Shown: positions 58,237 to 64,000 of the stretch, piece by piece
How positions within the stretch are numbered: position 1 is the stretch's first letter
How the letters are laid out: each line of letters begins with the position of its first letter
Origin: Tanypteryx hageni
Lineage: Eukaryota > Arthropoda > Insecta > Odonata > Petaluridae
Direction of reading: 5' to 3'
Assembly (NCBI GenBank): GCA_028673005.1
Contig: CM054115.1
Span: 53,209,738 to 53,273,737 of the forward strand
Length of the DNA stretch: 64,000 nucleotides
Notes under the pieces: model-generated
Database searches by the model: none
What the model was told of the DNA's origin: nothing
What the model saw: only the letters and a program-made list of their open reading frames with translations
Position numbers and translations under genes: made by a program

Positions 58237-58392
58237 ATATTTATGTTCTTTCGAGTCATCGTGTCTCTTTAAGATTTCGTCAATATTTTTCCAGTCACAA
58301 CATCCAGGAATTCTGAGCCCTAGGCAATGTCTTTTTTGCCTACGGTATAAAACGCCGCTGAGCTAGTAAAAATAATTTTAGAACGAACGAGC

Positions 58393-58404
58393 GGAACATT
58401 TCCC
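58393..58404. promoter_or_regulatory. Possible kappaB-like site
   Basis: GGAACATTTCCC, inverse GGGAAATGTTCC, is a near-palindrome of the GGG-A/T-CC kind bound by Rel factors of insect immune genes. It lies about 80 bp upstream of the TATA-like box of the secreted-peptide gene. The match is to a loose consensus only. Confidence 0.3.
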
Positions 58405-58471
58405 TGCCTGAAAGGAATCGTTTCGACGTTTGACTGCTTGTGATGAAGGTCAGCTACGAGGACATCCGCGG

Positions 58472-58481
58472 CTGATAAAAG
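58472..58481 (+). promoter_or_regulatory. TATA-like box of the secreted-peptide gene
   Basis: TGATAAAAGG lies about 90 bp upstream of the ATG at 58563, which would place the transcript start near 58500-58510 and give a 5' UTR of about 55 bp. Confidence 0.45.
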
Positions 58482-58562
58482 GTCAAGATCGCGCATGGAA
58501 TTCGAAACATACTACATCGCGAGACTTCGTTCCGCCGCCTTATTAGCTCCTCCTCACCAGAG

Positions 58563-58823
58563 ATGAATCTCTTCAAGACGACGGTTTTCGCTGCCATCGC
58601 GTGTGCTCTCGCGATCTGTTCGTTCGGCGGATCCGCAAAAGCTCAGAATTACAACTTGCACTTGGTGTCCGGTGGCGAAGGAGGTTCGTACGACCCGACG
58701 AGCGACACCTACAAGAGGCCTTCGACGCCGTCACCCAGCCACGTGCACGAAGACGCGTACCGTCGTGGCGAAACGGGGAGGAGATGCCGCTCCGCGAGAA
58801 CGTCAAGTGAATTGACCCCTTGA
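58563..58823 (+). CDS. Small secreted peptide precursor (possible antimicrobial or immune peptide)
   Basis: An 86-codon single-exon gene. Residues 1-27 form a clear signal peptide (MNLFKTT, hydrophobic VFAAIACALAI, small residues to SAKA), with likely cleavage before QN. The mature part of about 59 residues starts QNYNLHLVSGGEGGSYDPT and is Gly/Ser-rich, then has KRPSTPSPSHVH and a basic RRGETGRRCRSAR segment with a single Cys. Codon third positions are GC-rich, unlike the AT-rich flanks. A TATA-like box lies about 90 bp upstream and AATAAA lies at 59020-59025. I do not recognise the family. Export, small size and basic C-terminus fit an antimicrobial or other haemolymph peptide, but that is inference. 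Confidence 0.65.
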   Translation: MNLFKTTVFAAIACALAICSFGGSAKAQNYNLHLVSGGEGGSYDPTSDTYKRPSTPSPSHVHEDAYRRGETGRRCRSARTSSELTP

Positions 58824-59019
58824 CCTCGCCTGTCACGGTGTGTGATCGCGATTCATGGGAAACAAATGGCGGCGTCATCATCCTCGAAGAAAAGTGCTTT
58901 GGAAATCGAGTGTGTGTTACGTCGTGTTCCCAGACGCGTCGGCGCGTTAATTCGGTTTAACGAAACAACGCCCGTGTCAGGGAAACTAGACGCTATATCG
59001 TAATGGTTGTATTATGATA

Positions 59020-59025
59020 AATAAA
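59020..59025 (+). terminator. Poly(A) signal for the secreted-peptide gene
   Basis: AATAAA in ATGATAAATAAAAATGTG, about 200 bp after the stop codon, followed by TGT/GTT-rich sequence (59028-59055) of the kind found downstream of cleavage sites. Confidence 0.55.
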
Positions 59026-59270
59026 AATGTGCAAGATGTTATTTCGAACATTATCCGTGCTTTTTCTCTTCTCGGATTTCCACTGTGATGAAAAGTGAGT
59101 CGCGTGACTCACGCGCAGAATCGAGTCACTCGTGTCGGTCTTTCATAGGAAAAACACAGAGTCAGTGGATCGTTACTATGTGAATAAATCCTCTTATGCT
59201 GTCGACGAGTCGTCTTTGATTTAGTTTCTCGTTGCCTTACGCCAAGAATTTCGAATCTTTTTCTGCTTCG

Positions 59271-59540
59271 TTTATCAGCGGTGACGGATCAAAGGGGGAC
59301 GATCGCACTCCCCTTGGACGACTCCATTGCCCTCCAATGTGTTCTTTAATTCATTCCGCGCAACATTCCTTGTTTCTACACCGAATATTAAGTCTGTATG
59401 ACAAGGGAAAGGAAGATTATGATGGGAGTAGGGATTTTCAAAATGTATGGTCTTCGGCAGAGGAGGAGTCAAGAGGAAGAGAGGCAGTAGGGACGATCGC
59501 CCCCTCCCCCCCAGTTTCTGAATACGCCCCTGTTTATCAG
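59271..59540. mobile_element. hAT-like MITE with 8-bp target duplication
   Basis: The element at 59279-59532 (254 bp) lies between two copies of TTTATCAG (59271-59278 and 59533-59540). The right end inverted is CAGGGGCGTATTCAG, a common insect hAT terminus, and GGGGGCGATCGTCCC follows. The left end CGGTGACGGATC...GGGGGACGATCGC is a damaged version of the same. Non-coding. Confidence 0.7.
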
Positions 59541-59689
59541 TGAAGCTTCAAAGAAAATGTGGTGCTGTAATGTGTATTTAGGTGCGTATTGAGTTAATTT
59601 ATCCTAAGGGCATTTAAAGAAGTAGTATAAAGTAATCCATTCATTGTAATTCTACCTTTCGGTAGGTTTTAGGCACACCCAAATCAATC

Positions 59690-60015
59690 GGTGGTATCCA
59701 AGACCAATCTCTTCATTTTCCACACCCATTTCATTCTTTTAATGCGTCACGTAAACCTCTTTTTCTTTCTCTTTCCTTACATCCTTCCTTCCATGATTTC
59801 AGCAGGCCTTTTCCTCTCAAAATTTAACCCACCCATTTCTTCTGTCGTTCCCATTATTACTCTTATTAAGTTCCTCTCTTCTATTCAAAACTTCATTTGT
59901 TTCTCTCTCTGTCCAACTAATTTTCTCTAGTCTATGCCATACCCACATCTCAAACGCCTCTAATCTGCTCAAATCTTTTATCATTGCCCCTGCCTCGCGC
60001 CCATATATTGCTAAG
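59690..60015 (-). pseudogene. RTE-like LINE reverse transcriptase C-terminal fragment
   Basis: On the minus strand, in shifting frames: MIKDLSRLEAFEMWVWHRLE, KISWTERETNE, VLNRREELNKS, EIMEGRM and GKRKKKR. This is the LEAFEMWCWRR...ISWTDR...EVL tail of RTE-type enzymes. Several frameshifts and stops; a dead fragment, different from the one at 38.8 kb. Confidence 0.72.
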
Positions 60016-60019
60016 CTAT

Positions 60020-61890
60020 GAATTGCAACTTATGTTGCGATTCATTTCTTAGGGTTTTCAATTCAAATCAAGTATAAATTAGTTTACTTTATAACTTTGT
60101 TTCTGTGATCTAATTTGAAGATGGCTGTAGTCTAGTGTGAACTGATCCTGAGAAAAAAATACCTGAACTTCACACGATTTTCAGCCTTCTTTTTATATAT
60201 TTATGCTTACCTGTGAAATAAATTAGTCCAGAATAACTATTATTTTGTTAAAAATTAGTAGACAAATTTTCAATTTCACAAAATACGAATTCGAACAAAG
60301 GCTTGAGTCGGCCGGACGGCCTGCCTAAATCCTGGATTGTTTCGCAAAAACCTGGAGGAGAGGACACCATACTATAGTCCACGATGGCAATTTACAAAAA
60401 TCAAAATAAATTATAAAGTGACCAGCGATCCAATACGCGGCATGCCAGGGAACAGCCCTGCGTGCCCGAAGTTCGCCTCCTCTGACCCATGGTGGAATCA
60501 TTCCACCATGCCTCTGACCTACCACAGAATTTTCGTTACTTATCTCCACATTTAGTTTTACACATACTTATCTATACATTTGAAACTCTGTGAAAGATAT
60601 ACATAGTGCTTAGCTAAAATTAAAAAAAACATTTTCAGCTAACGAACAATGATTAAAATAATGTTTCAAACTATTTTTTCATTCTGAATATTTGTCATTT
60701 TGTTTCGTTAAAAATTAAGCATAATTAAGACTGTAGCTATAGAACTTTAATTCAATGAGAAATATGGTCATACTAAGCGACTTTTCAGGGTATATTCTTA
60801 CATTAAATCTGATTGACTTAAACATATTACAATATCTATTATGCAAATTTATAAAAAGTCTGCATTTCTATGCTATCTCCTCGGTACGCGTGATTACCTC
60901 CATCAGTAATCATTTTAAAATCTTAGCTCAGCAACAACAAAAGTCTTTCTTTATGCCATCATAAATTTAAAAAAGTGAAGTTATAAGAACCTCTTTTATA
61001 AAGAAGCAGTATTTTTCATTGCATCTTGAGATGATTCTAGTTCGTTATTTTTTCGTATTAAACGTATTTAGATAAAGCGTTTTCACTAATTTCCAACCCA
61101 ACAAAGGACTTTTATTTATAAATTATGTAAGTGATTGATGATTTACAATATCTTTTATATCTATTTCTTTAACGAGCACGGCAGTATTTCCGGTGTTTAT
61201 ACAAATAGAAGCAATTTAAGAAACATTTTATGTAATGTGGCGAGATGAAGGAAGGAAAATTACCGCAAAAACTTCAATGTCAATTTTAAAATTTTACAGG
61301 AGCCACTCCTTGTCGTTTTTCTATGCGTGCTACACATTTTTGAGCAACCACTATAATAACAATTCCCTCTGAGTTGCCGCTTTAACATCGATGGTTTGGC
61401 AGGAATCAACTGTTAAACACGGAAGTTAAAAATTTCGCGAGTGGGTCCACTTTCTATCTGCTCCATCTGGAGTAGCTGTTGATCCATTTTATTTCGTTGG
61501 CCTTCTCTCCATACACAGAAATTCGATCGTTATGATCGCACAGCCGTCCTCGATTCCCAAGGGCGGAATTTTTTTCCAATCGCAGTGTCACGCTTTTTCG
61601 GAGGATGTGGATTTCGGCTCAGCCAAATGCAGCCACCTGAAGCGTATCAAACCTGCTCCTCCCAACGATTTGCGAAGAGATCGAGGGATGCGTGGCTCTT
61701 TATGATTTGCCCGAGGCGCTGTTCATTTGATAATGAATGTACACCCATCCCTCGTTTTGCACGCTTTCGGTTTAACACGGTTTTCATTTTAGAGAACTAC
61801 CTCGAATTTTCTTCGTGTCTTCTGAAGTCCAGATGAAGCTGAACATTTTTTTGTACACAAGGGAAGAAAAAAACCAATGACCACAGCTAT
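60020..61890. other. No gene recognised
   Basis: AT-rich with short frames. 60300-60540 is a GC-richer island with GGAATCATTCCACCATGCC next to its own partial inverse. 61585-61836 is an open frame with no domain. No transposon ends were matched. Confidence 0.45.
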
Positions 61891-61896
61891 TTATAC

Positions 61897-62179
61897 CAGG
61901 AGTCAGCAATAACCTCGAAGGTATGATGAAAAAGTGGTCGATATAGACTGTTTTATATTTTTCAGTAAAATCATGGTCTCATTGCCTTTTCTGGTGTGGT
62001 ATTGACGCTAATAAACTATTGTTTAGATTTGATTTGCACTAATATGAGACTACAGAATCTCTAGATAACTTCTTATATAATCCGGTCTGCCGAAGCTATC
62101 GTGACCTCTAATGCGGCTCTATGAAGAATTCACAACTACGAATGTGGCCCGTCATGTAGAAACGGTTGCCGACCCTTTG
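61897..62179. mobile_element. Short hAT-like non-autonomous element
   Basis: The left end CAGGAGTCAGCAATAACC (61897) and the inverse of the right end CAAAGGGTCGGCAACCGTTT (62179) are both versions of the CAG.GGTCGGCAACC terminus of animal hAT elements. The right end is preceded by ATGCGGCTC...GTGGCCCGTCATGTAG, typical subterminal wording of that group. No convincing 8-bp duplication remains. About 283 bp, non-coding. Confidence 0.55.
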
Positions 62180-64000
62180 CTTATCCCATTGACTGTGTAG
62201 CATATCTGAGGAATTTCAGCGAGATAAAACGTCTCGTTTCGCAATGTTTCGCTCATTTCCTTTGGGGGAAAACAAAACCTCCCACCCCCCAAGGCCTCGA
62301 GCGTTTGGTAAAAGCGAAGTGGTACAGCTTTCACCAGTTTGTTTGATCTTTCTCTTTTTGAATCTTGCCCAAAAGATTATGAGCTTCTATGAAAGGACAT
62401 ACTGCGATTGAACTTAATACGCATCGACGGATCAGAAAGATCTTACGGCAAAGTGCTGTCACAGTGAGTCCGCAAGATGACCTTGGGTGGAATTTTGAAA
62501 GATAATAAAAGGTTTTTGGTGATTTTAAAAATAAATACCGGAAATTGAAGTCCCAGCGTGTTAAGTACGTTGCTTATCGTGTGCATTTATTTTTATTTTA
62601 TACTGGATTTGATTCGCAATGTCAGACAACGTCCCGTTTTATTTCTGTTAAAAATATCATAAATGAGAACAAGGGCATAACCGACAAATCGTAAAAAGAT
62701 AAAAGAAGAAATTAAGAACGACTTTTTATAATATCTACTTGGGTGGAATATAAAACAAAAATTTCGAAATGCTTTTTAGAAAAAAACAATTATGTGATGA
62801 TTTTTGTCATTATCAACTATGTGATTTATTATTGCCTTGAATTTTTCTTCTCGCAATTGTTCGAAAAAATCTGCTTCGCGTTATTTCTGAAAATAAAACG
62901 TTGGTGTTATACAAAAAAATCCGTGAGTTTACGAAAGATATACAGCGGGAATTTTTATTTATAAAATAATGATAATCCTAACCTTAAAAACGCTGCGATT
63001 TAAATGAAAAATGTTTTATTTTATTTTTCTTATGTAAAATCAACTCAAAGGGAATAATTTTCCCTATTATTATAAAGTGTCGGTGCACACCATACACATG
63101 AATAAATTATATTCTGAGAATGGATCATTTCCGCATCAGTAGGACTGCATAATTAACTATTGAAAATCAGCTATCCTATATGATGTTGACAAGGCAGAAT
63201 TTTATTCGACTAAACGCCGACGTTTAAGTTTTCTTCGAGTACATTTGAATGTTATAAAGAATATTAAATAACAATGCGTGTATCGTTGTCCGTGACTCGT
63301 GGATAGTTTAAGGTCAATGTCATTGGACAAGATTGAATGGAATAACAATATGCACATTGATACTCCCTTTTATTCAGAATATCAGATGGTTTTATATTTT
63401 AAAGAAAGAAAAGTATTTAGGCCAAACAGATTTATCCCTTATCTTTGTTCAACGCTGAAAAAGGTGTTGGAATGTATTGTATTACGGCAGAAAAACTGAA
63501 CCATTATTAATTGACCAAAATGATTGGAAAATGACTTTGCAAAGAGAGCTATTCTCGTAAAACGATCCACTTGACATAAGAACACAACTGTAATCTCTCC
63601 ACCTTCATAAAAAATACTATCTTACCATTACGTTCAGATTTGCCCATAAAACTGCACGAATAATTCATAGAAACATCCAGGAACTCGGCTCTATCATTGT
63701 TCGGTGAGTGAGACTTAGGACGATCTTTTTTCCCGTGAAGGATTTAGCCAACGCCCACACTTGCCAAAGAATGAAACCGCATAAAATGTCTATTTGAAAC
63801 ATACCAGGCAGCAACCTCATTGGAAAATTGCAGATTTTTGTAATTGACGATGTCGAAAGGTTCGTTCCGTTTTATCAATTGTCTAAATCGTTCGCTTTAA
63901 TTACAGCGCATACTGATTGCATAAACTGAACTATTTGCAATAATGAGTTATAAAACTTTACTCACGAAGATTTCTTTCAAGTATGCCAATGATAAGAGTT
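62180..64000. other. AT-rich stretch, no gene seen
   Basis: Short open frames (62743-62964, 63299-63499) without domains. No repeat ends, RNA genes or microsatellites recognised. Confidence 0.5.

Noticed and set aside
58573..58881. 102-codon minus-strand frame
   Set aside because: Antisense to the GC-biased secreted-peptide gene, without a signal or domain of its own.

Overview
The window looks like non-coding and transposon-dense DNA from an arthropod nuclear genome, most likely an insect. It is AT-rich, has long CT and TA microsatellites, and has no bacterial-style gene packing. The superfamilies present (CR1 and jockey-like LINEs, RTE-like LINEs, a Penelope-like element, piggyBac, hAT, a THAP-bearing P-like element, tRNA-derived SINEs) fit an arthropod. 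Nothing fixes the species. All family names come from reading motifs, terminal repeats and target-site duplications by eye; no database was searched.

Layout. 1-1470 is pyrimidine-rich low-complexity DNA, followed by a piggyBac remnant (1474-2594) flanked by TTAA. 3200-5690 is CT-rich, then GA-rich, then a CT/TA microsatellite. A fold-back element (5688-6247) and a TA-bracketed repeat follow. 7.5-14.4 kb holds interspersed repeats and a Penelope-like fragment whose GIY-YIG end is followed by a hammerhead-like motif. 16316-19084 is a hAT element with a perfect 8-bp target duplication and a second, smaller hAT nested in it. 20.7-33.3 kb carries a dead CR1 fragment, tRNA-derived SINEs and a non-autonomous repeat family. 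33-48 kb is mostly featureless AT-rich DNA with RTE fragments, a 1.43-kb THAP-bearing element (39403-40832), a second hammerhead-bearing Penelope tail (41901-42148) and several inverted-repeat elements.

The densest part is 49.9-57.5 kb. A jockey-superfamily LINE on the minus strand has long open coding sequence but is split inside its endonuclease domain by a 5'-truncated CR1 LINE. The CR1 (GATGTA)n tail is joined to a GATGTA in the host element. A second CR1 fragment sits next to it. Then come a dead hAT transposase of the DUF4371/ZMYM1-like type (57.6-58.2 kb) and the one convincing cellular-style gene: a single-exon gene for an 86-residue secreted peptide (58563-58823) with a TATA box upstream and a poly(A) signal downstream.

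There is no operon or pathway. The window is best read as a record of successive, often nested, insertions around one small secreted-peptide gene.
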